A stretch of DNA of 64,000 bases. It comes from Pseudemcibacter aquimaris (GTDB taxonomy: Bacteria > Pseudomonadota > Alphaproteobacteria > Sphingomonadales > Emcibacteraceae). The translations under genes were made by a program, and so were the position numbers. Each line of letters starts with the position of its first letter. Position 1 is the first letter of the stretch. The stretch lies in assembly GCF_028869115.1 (NCBI RefSeq), contig NZ_CP079800.1, positions 1,612,001 through 1,676,000 of the forward strand. Direction: 5' to 3'. Shown here piece after piece: positions 8,051 to 14,474 of this stretch. Under the pieces are notes generated by a model. The model saw nothing but the letters and a program-made list of their open reading frames with translations, searched no databases and had not been told where the DNA came from.

Positions 8051-8706
8051 TGGGGCAACCACATAGAACTGGAATATATGGCGCATCTGGATCGGGCAAG
8101 TCAACACTTGCCCGTTATCTTGCCAAGAGTGAAAAACGATTAATAATATTTGATCCTGCTTTGGATTGGTCAAAAGAGCTAGGCCAGAAAAGAGGGTGGA
8201 CGGTTTGTCATACAATTGCGGAGACTAGGGCAACTCTAAAAAAGAAATGGTCAGGTAATTTCAAAATTATATTTGTGCCAAAAGCAGGCAACGAAATTGA
8301 AGAACTGGATCAATTATCATTGCTGATATTGCAGGCGCAGAAACCATATTTTGAAGGCAAGAAAATACCTCAAATTACATTTGCCGTTGATGAAATGAAT
8401 ACTTGCTTTCCGGTATCTGGCTTGAAGGCTCACTATAAACAGTTTGGAAATATTTGTTCCCGTGGTCGTCATTACGGCATTAATGTTTATGGCTTAACGC
8501 AACGGATTGCAGAAGTACATACGAAGTGGCGCGGCAATTGTTCCACTATGTATATACTGCGTCTTGCATCTGCGCGGGATCGTGACACCGTTTATGGTGA
8601 AATTGGGCGCGAGCATGCAAATGACGTTAAGGCACTGAAAAACTTTGAATATTTCAAGATAGAACAGGGTGAAGTTACCCGTGGCAAGGTGCCAAAGCCA
8701 AAATAA
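8050..8706 (+). CDS. Genome-packaging-type P-loop ATPase
   Basis: A 218-aa ATPase. Walker A is G11-A-S-G-S-G-K-S-T19; Walker B is ITFAVDE with D114-E115. Downstream, YGLTQRIAEVHTKWRGNC recalls the sensor/arginine-finger part of FtsK/HerA/A32-type ATPases. Small ATPases of this kind (PRD1 P9, PM2 P9) package DNA into membrane-containing, tailless capsids. There is no endonuclease domain and no helix-turn-helix. It is the last gene before the first real gap in the operon. Function from family resemblance is fairly safe; which virus group it belongs to needs phylogeny. Confidence 0.8.
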   Translation: MGQPHRTGIYGASGSGKSTLARYLAKSEKRLIIFDPALDWSKELGQKRGWTVCHTIAETRATLKKKWSGNFKIIFVPKAGNEIEELDQLSLLILQAQKPYFEGKKIPQITFAVDEMNTCFPVSGLKAHYKQFGNICSRGRHYGINVYGLTQRIAEVHTKWRGNCSTMYILRLASARDRDTVYGEIGREHANDVKALKNFEYFKIEQGEVTRGKVPKPK

Positions 8707-8737
8707 TGAAAAACCATGAATTTTCTTATGTACGTTA

Positions 8738-8751
8738 ACATACATACGTAG
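8738..8751. promoter_or_regulatory. Second copy of candidate repressor operator
   Basis: ACATACATACGTAG matches the 4569-4582 site (minus strand) at 13 of 14 bases. It lies in the gap between the ATPase and the structural genes. A bound repressor here could block transcription of the structural half. Confidence 0.35.
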
Positions 8752-8789
8752 GAAATCAGCCGTTTGCCAACATTCAAAAATCATGATGG

Positions 8790-8827
8790 AATAATCCGTG
8801 AATTTAATTTTACGGATTATTTTTTTT
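8790..8827 (+). terminator. Rho-independent terminator between replication and structural modules
   Basis: Stem AATAATCCGT (8790-8799) pairs with ACGGATTATT (8812-8821) over a 12-base loop and runs into seven T's. The A/T-rich stem may be leaky and could set the ratio of replication to structural transcripts. Confidence 0.65.
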
Positions 8828-8851
8828 ATGAAAATCAATTTAGAGAACTTT

Positions 8852-8926
8852 ATGACCTCGGTAGTGGCTGGCATCAGTGTGCTTGCTCTGTGGCATGGTT
8901 ATAAGCAATGGAGAAATGCACAATGA
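8852..8926 (+). CDS. Tiny phage membrane protein
   Basis: A 24-aa peptide, MTSVVAGISVLALWHG followed by YKQWRNAQ: one transmembrane helix with a basic end. A longer version from 8828 (32 aa) would begin directly after the terminator T-tract with no ribosome site, whereas 8852 has AGAGAA upstream, so 8852 is preferred. The stop overlaps the next start (ATGA). It resembles the small virion membrane proteins of PM2-like phages in size only. Confidence 0.5.
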   Translation: MTSVVAGISVLALWHGYKQWRNAQ

Positions 8927-9045
8927 ACAAAGAAATTAAAGGCGTACTTCTAACGGCTGCGGCTGTACTGGTTGCAGGTCTTATCCTTAAATACGGTGAA
9001 GATTTACCACTGATCAAAGACGCAAAAGACGGCCTTGGCGGCTAA
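8923..9045 (+). CDS. Tiny phage membrane protein
   Basis: A 40-aa peptide starting MNKEIKGVLLTAAAVLVAGL with one transmembrane helix and a charged end rich in Asp/Lys. Coupled by ATGA to the preceding peptide, 38 bases before the capsid gene. Probably a virion-membrane component; no family is recognised. Confidence 0.55.
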   Translation: MNKEIKGVLLTAAAVLVAGLILKYGEDLPLIKDAKDGLGG

Positions 9046-9083
9046 TCGAACATTAATCATTAACTGAACTGGAAAGAATTAAT

Positions 9084-9929
9084 ATGCCACAAGTACATAG
9101 AATTGTAGAACCATGCATGCAATCTTTTAGCGGGGTTGTCTCTGGTGGGCGTGCCGTTCTTGATGTTGATGTTATTGGAACGTATCATGCAATCTTGCTT
9201 CATCATCAATTTGGTGCAAGTCCTGCGGATGCGACAAAAGCAAATTTCATCACGAACATTCAAGATATTTCAATTTATCTGAACGGAACCGTTCAGCAGG
9301 AATATACACCGACTGAATTAATCAACATTTGTGAAGAAAAGAATATCCCATGGAAAGATGGCATTCTGCCAATTTTCTTCTCTCAACCGGATAGCCTCAC
9401 CCCGAAAGGCGAGGACATTACGAGCTGGGGCATGGCTGATATTCAAACATGTCAGATTGTTGTGAACTTCAATACGGTAACAAGTCCTCTATTGAGTGCT
9501 TCCCGTGTCTGGATGCCTGCCAATATTACAATGGGTGATATTATTACAACTGATCGCGTATCTGTAAATGCTGCGGGCCTTTCGTCCAAGGTTGTTGATC
9601 TTGAAATCGAACAAAATCGCGTTGTGAATGCAGTTTATTGTTTCACTGATCAAATCCTGACAGTGAAAGCAAAAGTCGGTCAGGAAGTGATTTTCGAAGC
9701 GTCAAAAGATACGCTTGATTTCCTTCGTGAAACTGCGGGCTATGCTCCACAATCTGATATCTTTGTATTGTCCGGTAAACAACTTACCGCACGTTATACG
9801 GATGTGATTAATGGCGTGAATGCTATTGATCCGAACAAACCTCACAAGCTGCGCCTTGAGTTTGGTTTTGATACAAGTGCTGTTGACTTTGATATCATTA
9901 CTGAACAGGTTGGGCCAAGAAAGGCGTAA
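9084..9929 (+). CDS. Candidate major capsid protein (double jelly-roll type)
   Basis: A 281-aa soluble, beta-rich protein without signal or membrane segment. Ribosome site GGAAAG lies 7 bases upstream. Size and position fit the PM2 capsid P2 (269 aa), which builds a trimer from two jelly rolls. Stretches such as DITSWGMADIQTCQIVVNFN and the repeated layout of strand-rich halves (about 20-150 and 160-275) fit two beta barrels. No catalytic motif is seen. The call rests on size, composition and place after the ATPase and membrane peptides; a structure prediction would decide it. It starts the structural module. Confidence 0.65.
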   Translation: MPQVHRIVEPCMQSFSGVVSGGRAVLDVDVIGTYHAILLHHQFGASPADATKANFITNIQDISIYLNGTVQQEYTPTELINICEEKNIPWKDGILPIFFSQPDSLTPKGEDITSWGMADIQTCQIVVNFNTVTSPLLSASRVWMPANITMGDIITTDRVSVNAAGLSSKVVDLEIEQNRVVNAVYCFTDQILTVKAKVGQEVIFEASKDTLDFLRETAGYAPQSDIFVLSGKQLTARYTDVINGVNAIDPNKPHKLRLEFGFDTSAVDFDIITEQVGPRKA

Positions 9930-10228
9930 TGACCATGCCACCTGAAACAAATACAAATCAAAGTTCATATGAAAGCACTAGCTTTTTCGGGAATATACTT
10001 GATCGCGTAACTGATCTGGGTGGCCAGTATTTGCAGTTTGACTGGATGAAATATCAATATGATACAGAGGCGGCCCTTGCGGGACAATACGCGCAAGCCA
10101 CCTCTGATCAGAGATATGCTGAACGTCAGGACTTGGCTGCTACACGTTCCGATAACCTTATCAAATATGGCGTTCTTGCCGTGGTTGCTGTGGTTGCGGG
10201 TGTGGCTCTAATGAAAGCTGTTAAATAA
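9929..10228 (+). CDS. Phage membrane protein
   Basis: A 99-aa protein with a long polar, helical N-terminal part (residues 1-72, rich in Gln, Asp, Tyr) and one C-terminal transmembrane helix (YGVLAVVAVVAGVALM). The last residues are Lys. Start and stop overlap the neighbours by one base (TAATG). Such proteins anchor the capsid to an internal membrane in tailless phages; that role is inferred. Confidence 0.6.
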   Translation: MTMPPETNTNQSSYESTSFFGNILDRVTDLGGQYLQFDWMKYQYDTEAALAGQYAQATSDQRYAERQDLAATRSDNLIKYGVLAVVAVVAGVALMKAVK

Positions 10229-10425
10229 TGGCGGGATTGCCACCTAATCCATTCAACATTACAGGCGGCCCTGCGGGGCCGTCTTGGGTTGATAGTCAGA
10301 CGGGCTTTAATTTTTCAACGGGCGCGTTTGGCTCTGAACCAGCAAGAAATCAATTGATAAAACAGATTGTGCCAGTGGGTGCAATGATCATTGTAGGTTT
10401 ACTTTTATGGCGAAAATTGAGCTAA
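10228..10425 (+). CDS. Small phage membrane protein
   Basis: A 65-aa protein: a Pro/Gly-rich polar head and one C-terminal helix (IVPVGAMIIVGLLLW) ending in RKLS. Its 3' end overlaps the next gene by 19 bases. Same plan as the preceding protein (C-terminal anchor), so likely a minor virion membrane component. Confidence 0.55.
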   Translation: MAGLPPNPFNITGGPAGPSWVDSQTGFNFSTGAFGSEPARNQLIKQIVPVGAMIIVGLLLWRKLS

Positions 10426-10829
10426 GAAATCTTGGCAAATTAGACAAACGATCAAGAGACGATTTCAAGGATTTTTCACACGATGGAACCAATGGTTTTT
10501 ATCGTGATGAAATCCGCGCAGGTCGTCTTTCAATCTATGCTGTAATTATTGACAGCCTGCGCGTTGGCTCTGTGGCTTTACGCCATGAAGAACAACCTCA
10601 CGGCGGGGAAATGGTCATTGTTGCGGGTGGTGGTGTGCGCCGGAACGGCATGCGCCTAGTTCCTACCATTTTGGGCTTTCTGGAACAACAAGCAGTGCGC
10701 CTTGGGGAAAAATCAATTAGATTTCATACTGTACGTATGCCACTCGTACAAGTTGCGATTTCCCGTGGTTATTTTGAAATTGATGACGGCGATCCTGACG
10801 AAGTAACAATGCGAAAGGTACTTGCATAA
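10407..10829 (+). CDS. GNAT-fold-like phage protein
   Basis: A 140-aa soluble protein. The layout (DFKDFSHDG, YAVIIDSLRVGSVALRHEE, then VIVAGGGVRRNGMRLVPTIL and RFHTVRMPLVQVAISRGYFE) resembles N-acetyltransferase (GNAT) folds, with VRRNGMR at the position of the acetyl-CoA loop (usual Q/RxxGxG/A). The loop is not a perfect match, so catalysis is uncertain. A GNAT-like gene inside a virion-gene cluster is unusual; it might modify a capsid or host protein. Confidence 0.5.
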   Translation: MAKIELRNLGKLDKRSRDDFKDFSHDGTNGFYRDEIRAGRLSIYAVIIDSLRVGSVALRHEEQPHGGEMVIVAGGGVRRNGMRLVPTILGFLEQQAVRLGEKSIRFHTVRMPLVQVAISRGYFEIDDGDPDEVTMRKVLA

Positions 10830-11311
10830 TGGGCGGATCATCAAAGAGCAGTAACAGCACGTCAAATAAAGCGTATGACAATCGCGTATTGCATAATGAC
10901 CAGAATGATAATTCGGTCTCAAATGAATATGATTACGAGGATAACAGCGATCATTCAGTCACAAATGAATATGATTTTGAAGACAGAAGCGATCATTCAT
11001 ATGAAGATAATAGCGATCATTCTTATGAAGATAGAAGTGATCATTCCATATCATACGATCTGGGCAATGGCGCAATAAGCACAACGGGCGATGTTTCAAT
11101 AACGTCAATGGATGCTGAAATTGCAGAGGATGCTTTTAATTTTGCTGAAAATATTGCGAATGAAAGTCTTACAACATCAAGTCAGGCATTATCACAGGCG
11201 TTCAGTTCAACGGCGGGCGGTGTAATTGAGGCAGGCAGAGATTTTGTTAAATCTGGCGCAGTCGTACTGGCGGCAATAGCATTATTAATGTTTTTAAATA
11301 AGGACAAATAA
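10829..11311 (+). CDS. Acidic Ser-Asp-His repeat membrane protein
   Basis: A 160-aa protein. Residues 28-72 contain five copies of a short unit built around EDNSDHS / EDRSDHS, preceded by NEYDYE or YED. A helical part follows (about 95-140) and then one C-terminal transmembrane helix (AVVLAAIALLMFL). The repeats are also visible in DNA (10911-11053). Acidic His-rich repeats can bind metal ions and could form a stalk projecting from the virion membrane; this is inference. Overlaps the previous gene by one base. Confidence 0.6.
   Translation: MGGSSKSSNSTSNKAYDNRVLHNDQNDNSVSNEYDYEDNSDHSVTNEYDFEDRSDHSYEDNSDHSYEDRSDHSISYDLGNGAISTTGDVSITSMDAEIAEDAFNFAENIANESLTTSSQALSQAFSSTAGGVIEAGRDFVKSGAVVLAAIALLMFLNKDK
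10911..11053 (+). repeat. Direct DNA repeats coding for SDHS units
   Basis: Units around AGCGATCATTC recur five times with periods of roughly 24-54 bases inside the 10829-11311 gene. The copies are imperfect (AGCGATCATTCAG, AGCGATCATTCAT, AGTGATCATTCC). They are coding repeats, not CRISPR. Confidence 0.7.
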
Positions 11312-11312
11312 C

Positions 11313-11972
11313 ATGCCGAAAAATTTTGTAGAAGGCACACTTTCACCAGGGGAAACATTGCGTGTTGGTTCCGGCGATCATACGCAATTTTTTATTCTTG
11401 AATGCGATGCATTTTATCTTGATGTAACTTTTGTTGACTTCAATGGGGTTGCAAATCAGAAGTATGAAGAACGTATCTATAAAGGTGCGCCGCTTGACAT
11501 TAAATATGGCAATGCGATTATTAAAAACCCACATGCAAGCAGTGTGACATATGCCGTATATACGGCCCCTAAAGGCGTACGCTTTCAGGAAGGGCGCAAT
11601 GTACTAGCAGATGATCAGCCAGTAACGGGCAAAGCATTAAGTGACTATGGCGGCAATATCATTATGAAGGGTGCCTGTGAGTTTAAAGCTACTGTCACAA
11701 CAACGGCAGATATTGTTGCGGCTGTTGATAATGTTTATGGCGTTATTGTGCGTCATATGTATATGCATATTACCTCTGGCTCGTCTACATCAGTGAACCA
11801 TTTTGTTCTTGGTACATATAAAACTTGTATTATTAAAACAGGATTGCGCGAAGTTTCAGAAAATTATGAAGAAATCTTTGTACCTGCGGGTGAGGCAATA
11901 AAACATCAAGTTGCCTCTGGAATAACAGCATACGCGACAATTATGTATGACATTCTAACGGAGCCACTATAA
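11313..11972 (+). CDS. Candidate spike or penton protein
   Basis: A 219-aa soluble protein with strong beta character throughout (FFILECDAFYLDVTFVDF, VTYAVYTAPKGV, VIVRHMYMHITSG). No enzymatic motif is seen. It follows the repeat membrane protein after one base and precedes the lysis genes. In PM2-like and PRD1-like phages vertex or spike proteins are beta-rich proteins of this sort, which is the basis for the guess. Another capsid component is also possible. Confidence 0.5.
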   Translation: MPKNFVEGTLSPGETLRVGSGDHTQFFILECDAFYLDVTFVDFNGVANQKYEERIYKGAPLDIKYGNAIIKNPHASSVTYAVYTAPKGVRFQEGRNVLADDQPVTGKALSDYGGNIIMKGACEFKATVTTTADIVAAVDNVYGVIVRHMYMHITSGSSTSVNHFVLGTYKTCIIKTGLREVSENYEEIFVPAGEAIKHQVASGITAYATIMYDILTEPL

Positions 11973-12133
11973 TGAATGAAAATCTACTTGAACATAAAAC
12001 TTGTTATCCTGCGGGCCATCCTACTTATCCAGAAGGGCGCATTATTGAGCACATAATTGATGCGGAAGAAGTGGAAACAATCACACATTATGATTTAGAC
12101 GGAAACGTCATTGATGAACAAGAACAATCTTAA
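11972..12133 (+). CDS. Small acidic phage protein
   Basis: A 53-aa protein (MNENLLEHKTCYPAGHPTYP start), acidic and without a membrane segment. It is coupled by TAATG to the spike candidate and overlaps the hydrolase gene by 20 bases. No family is recognised. The short form and absence of low-complexity bias suggest a real gene. Confidence 0.5.
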   Translation: MNENLLEHKTCYPAGHPTYPEGRIIEHIIDAEEVETITHYDLDGNVIDEQEQS

Positions 12134-12581
12134 ATGGCTGTTCATTGCCCTTGGCGGTGTATTTTTAGGAAGGTATTTTTATATGAAAAATGCAATTGAT
12201 CTTATGGCCCGTACCATGTGGGGTGAGGCACGATCTGAGGGTAATATCGGAATGCAAGCGGTTGGAAATGTGATCATGAACCGAGCCAATAACGGCAAAG
12301 TTTGGGACGGAGTTTCAATCGTTGGCGTGATTACCAAAGATAATCAATTCAGCGCATGGAACATTGGCGATCCGAACCGTGAAAAAATGCTTACAGTTAA
12401 TGATAACGATCCTGTTTTCAGAAACGCTTTACGGATTGCAGAGCAGCTAGTTAATGGTGAACTTGGCGACATTACGGATGGCGCGGATCATTATCATACT
12501 ATTTTCATTAGTCCGTATTGGGCCGATGAAATGGAATTTATCAAAGATATTAATAATCATAGATTTTATAGGAGCGCGTAA
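12114..12581 (+). CDS. SleB-type cell wall hydrolase (phage lysin)
   Basis: A 155-aa protein. The ATG at 12114 is used; the upstream in-frame codon is only TTG. One N-terminal transmembrane helix (LFIALGGVFLGRYFYM) is followed by a SleB/hydrolase_2 domain beginning RTMWGEARSEG, with E38 as the likely catalytic acid, and AVGNVIMNRANN. Such enzymes cut peptidoglycan glycan strands. The membrane anchor suggests it is held in the virion membrane or inner membrane and acts in entry or lysis. The gene is followed by small membrane proteins and a holin, which supports a lysis cassette. Confidence 0.85.
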   Translation: MNKNNLKWLFIALGGVFLGRYFYMKNAIDLMARTMWGEARSEGNIGMQAVGNVIMNRANNGKVWDGVSIVGVITKDNQFSAWNIGDPNREKMLTVNDNDPVFRNALRIAEQLVNGELGDITDGADHYHTIFISPYWADEMEFIKDINNHRFYRSA

Positions 12582-12582
12582 G

Positions 12583-12750
12583 ATGCCTGTATTTGTTGTT
12601 CCGCTGATAGCGGGTGTTTTTGGTTTTGGGGCAGGGTGGTTCACTTCTGACGGTACGAGCAAGCTTGTAAAGTATGCTGTGATTGGTGGAATTGCCTATT
12701 TCCTTATTGCAACGCCTAACGGTCAAAAACTGGTTTCAAAGGTGCTTTAA
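12583..12750 (+). CDS. Small phage membrane protein
   Basis: A 55-aa protein (MPVFVVPLIAGVFGFGAG start) with two hydrophobic segments separated by TSDGTSK. Start supported by AGGAGCG 8 bases upstream. Located between hydrolase and holin; could be a second holin or virion membrane protein. No family is recognised. Confidence 0.55.
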   Translation: MPVFVVPLIAGVFGFGAGWFTSDGTSKLVKYAVIGGIAYFLIATPNGQKLVSKVL

Positions 12751-12751
12751 T

Positions 12752-12901
12752 ATGGCTGATATACTTGCGATCATATCGGGGGGTGCTGACGTTGTTATAA
12801 TCGGCTTTGCGTATTTTTTATTTAAAATTGAGCGCAGATTGTTGCGCCTTGAAATCAATAGCGGCATCCTGAAGGATGATAGATCAGAATGTCGATCTTA
12901 A
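12752..12901 (+). CDS. Small phage membrane protein
   Basis: A 49-aa protein (MADILAIISGGADVVIIGFA start) with one transmembrane helix and a strongly charged end (FKIERRLLRLEIN). It overlaps the holin gene by 13 bases. No family is recognised. Confidence 0.5.
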   Translation: MADILAIISGGADVVIIGFAYFLFKIERRLLRLEINSGILKDDRSECRS

Positions 12902-13311
12902 GTAAAATATTCGGGCAAGGGGTAGCGGAACCAATAACCGCCGTTGGTAATGTTGTTGATAGTTTATTCACAAGTGACGATGAACGATTATCGCATGAAG
13001 AAGTAAAAATGCGACTTGCTCAACGTCCTGACCTAGCACAAGCAGAAATTAATAAAGTTGCTGCGGGTCACAGGTCAGTATTTGTTGCGGGGGCGCGTCC
13101 TTTCTTGCTTTGGGTGGCTGGTGCCGGATTGGCGTTCTTTTATATACCACAATACACGATGGCAGCATATGTATGGTCAAAGACTGTTTTGGCTAATGGT
13201 GAGATAGTAGCGTATCCAGTAAGCGCAGACGGATTAACGGAGTTGGTTATGGCTATTCTTGGCCTTGGCACATTACGAACAATTGAAAAACTGAATGGAA
13301 GGGCTAAATAA
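12889..13311 (+). CDS. Three-helix holin
   Basis: A 140-aa protein resembling the Holin_3TM family: a helical N-terminus with acidic residues (SDDERLSHEEVKM), then HRSVFVAGARPFLLWVAG as the start of the membrane part, a second segment FFYIPQYTMAAYVW, and a last one LTELVMAILGLGTL. Holins permeabilise the inner membrane to release or activate lysins. It lies 3' of the SleB hydrolase as expected for a lysis cassette. Confidence 0.75.
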   Translation: MSILSKIFGQGVAEPITAVGNVVDSLFTSDDERLSHEEVKMRLAQRPDLAQAEINKVAAGHRSVFVAGARPFLLWVAGAGLAFFYIPQYTMAAYVWSKTVLANGEIVAYPVSADGLTELVMAILGLGTLRTIEKLNGRAK

Positions 13312-13490
13312 TGGCACGATTAAGACGGCACAAAGCAAAATCAAACGGTAAGGCATATTCAGGCAAGGGCGGCATTGCTGAATATAACGAAATGTTAAAA
13401 GATCCGCGCGTAAAGGATCTGATTGCAGCCGGTTCATTGAATGACCGTCCTAAAAAAGCGGATATTATTGAGGCTCTTAATGGCCTATAA
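13311..13490 (+). CDS. Small basic phage protein
   Basis: A 59-aa protein (MARLRRHKAKSNGKAYSGKG start). The first 20 residues are very basic and the rest forms helices (YNEMLKDPRVKDLI, KKADIIEALNGL). Could bind nucleic acid inside the capsid. Couples to the holin stop (TAATG) and overlaps the next gene by 11 bases. Confidence 0.5.
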   Translation: MARLRRHKAKSNGKAYSGKGGIAEYNEMLKDPRVKDLIAAGSLNDRPKKADIIEALNGL

Positions 13491-13785
13491 ACCAAAATCA
13501 TGGCCTCACGGATTAATCAGCATTGTTGTAATGGCATTATTCTATTTTGTCATTCCAGAGTTGCCGAAAATCGTTTATGCAGCTTTATTGCCGATAATGT
13601 ATTATTACGGGCGTGAAGTACTGGGTGCAGAACCACAAGTCGGATGGATTACCGGAATTAAAAAACTTGATGCACTTTGGCCCCCAAACTGGCCGGATCG
13701 TGATAATAGAATGGATTTTTACCAGCCAATTATCTGGTGTTTTATATTCGGAATATTGATCAAATTTATTGAATTGAGCATATAG
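13480..13785 (+). CDS. Phage membrane protein, last gene of late operon
   Basis: A 101-aa protein (MAYKPKSWPHGLISIVVMAL start) with a hydrophobic region at residues 11-42 that may form two helices, a polar middle containing LDALWPPNWPDRDN, and a last helix (IIWCFIFGILIKFIEL). The start overlaps the preceding stop. The terminator follows after four bases. No family is certain; the middle resembles small phage membrane proteins of unknown role. Confidence 0.5.
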   Translation: MAYKPKSWPHGLISIVVMALFYFVIPELPKIVYAALLPIMYYYGREVLGAEPQVGWITGIKKLDALWPPNWPDRDNRMDFYQPIIWCFIFGILIKFIELSI

Positions 13786-13789
13786 AGAA

Positions 13790-13811
13790 GGGGCCATATG
13801 GCCCCTTTTTT
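13790..13811 (+). terminator. Terminator of the phage late operon
   Basis: A perfect GGGGCCATATGGCCCC palindrome (13790-13805) followed by six T's. It ends the plus operon exactly where the convergent minus-strand gene stops (13810). Confidence 0.85.
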
Positions 13812-14289
13812 AATGTCCGTTTTGACCGGATTTTGTGTGAATTATACTTTCAATACAGTGTGCAGAAATATGTAATTTATTGACAATTTGATCCTTCTGA
13901 AATCCATGATCAACCATTTTTTCGGCTTCATTATATTTGTATTTTAATAGGTCATTATCCATCTGTTTAAGCATGGATATATCAGTTTCATATTGTTTGA
14001 TTTTCTTATAAATTGTCTTTGGATGGTACCCAGTAGCGGCACCGATTTGCTCAAAAGATTGTCCTTTTTGATACCGGATCATAATATTTCTTTGTAATTT
14101 TAATTGCTCAAGTCTATTTTTTTCGCGCTCTGATAACTTGATTATTTCCTGTTCTTTTTGGACAAACTCGCGCCGCCGTGCATCATCTGCAAGGCGACTA
14201 ATTGAGTTTGAAAAATCGGAAATTATTTTTGAAATATTATCTAATTGTGTTGAATTTAAATTGTTCAATTCTTGTAAAATTTTTAACAT
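13810..14289 (-). CDS. Phage regulator with two helix-turn-helix regions
   Basis: A 159-aa protein. A long charged helix (residues 25-70, coiled-coil-like) is followed by one helix-turn-helix (YQKGQSFEQIGAATGYHPKT, IYKKIKQYE) and probably a second near the end (QKDQIVNKLHISAHCIE). The start has a strong ribosome site (GAGG, 6 bases upstream). In the excised circle this gene would follow the repressor by about 20 bases on the same strand, so both should form one operon. A role in lysogeny control or as a DNA-binding accessory protein is inferred. Confidence 0.65.
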   Translation of the reverse strand: MLKILQELNNLNSTQLDNISKIISDFSNSISRLADDARRREFVQKEQEIIKLSEREKNRLEQLKLQRNIMIRYQKGQSFEQIGAATGYHPKTIYKKIKQYETDISMLKQMDNDLLKYKYNEAEKMVDHGFQKDQIVNKLHISAHCIESIIHTKSGQNGH

Positions 14290-14389
14290 GTTTTCCTCAA
14301 TTACTTTACTTAACGAACGGGAACCATATTGTTATTTCCTAAATTAAGTATTAATGCTTTCCATGCTCGTTTAATGGTGCGCCATACCC

Positions 14390-14415
14390 TATAAAAAGTT
14401 TCCATAATATATATT
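14390..14415. repeat. attR: right copy of 26-bp direct repeat
   Basis: Identical to 4151-4176. The bases on either side differ between the two copies (4150 a versus 14389 c; 4177 c versus 14416 a), which fixes the repeat length at 26. Confidence 0.85.
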
Positions 14416-14424
14416 ATGCGAATT
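14397..14424. other. dif-like XerC/XerD recombination site
   Basis: Two 11-base arms flank a 6-base spacer: AGTTTCCATAA (14397-14407), TATATA (14408-14413) and TTATGCGAATT (14414-14424). Read on the minus strand the first arm is AATTCGCATAA, which shares CGCATAA with the known E. coli XerC arm; the other begins TTATG like the XerD arm. This is the only complete such site seen in the window. A dif site marks the replication terminus and is used to resolve chromosome dimers. Confidence 0.7.
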
Positions 14425-14474
14425 ATATATATTTAAGAGATTGACTATAAGGAAGAAATTAATCTGGTCCCTAT

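Larger units (their letters stand above)
4151..14415. mobile_element. Tailless (PM2/FLiP-like) prophage inserted at a dif-like site
   Basis: A perfect 26-bp direct repeat (4151-4176 and 14390-14415) bounds about 10.2 kb that is unlike the host genes around it. Gene content: a repressor-like gene, a DUF736 protein, an HUH replication initiator, a Zn-ribbon protein, a packaging-type ATPase, a 281-aa capsid candidate, a run of tiny membrane proteins, a GNAT-like protein, a beta-rich spike candidate, a SleB hydrolase and a 3TM holin. The late genes overlap by 1-23 bases and lie on the plus strand; two regulators lie on the minus strand. No integrase, terminase, portal or tail gene is seen. Known PM2 (Corticoviridae, about 10 kb circular DNA) has the same set: a Rep of the phiX174 GpA superfamily, an ATPase and a jelly-roll capsid of 269 aa. 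FLiP-like viruses (Finnlakeviridae) are the main alternative. The assignment is inferred from layout and motifs. Confidence 0.8.

Noticed and set aside
8050-8706. Zonular-occludens-toxin (Zot) of a filamentous phage
   Set aside because: No C-terminal transmembrane helix or Zot-like domain is present; the size and neighbours fit a packaging ATPase of tailless phages better.
10911-11053. Short direct repeats as a CRISPR array
   Set aside because: The repeats are imperfect, in frame with a coding sequence, and have no regular spacers or cas genes.
10875-11078. 67-aa ORF in another frame of the repeat gene
   Set aside because: It is a shadow of the repeats (many Met/Ile codons) and has no ribosome site; the main frame has a start coupled to the previous gene.
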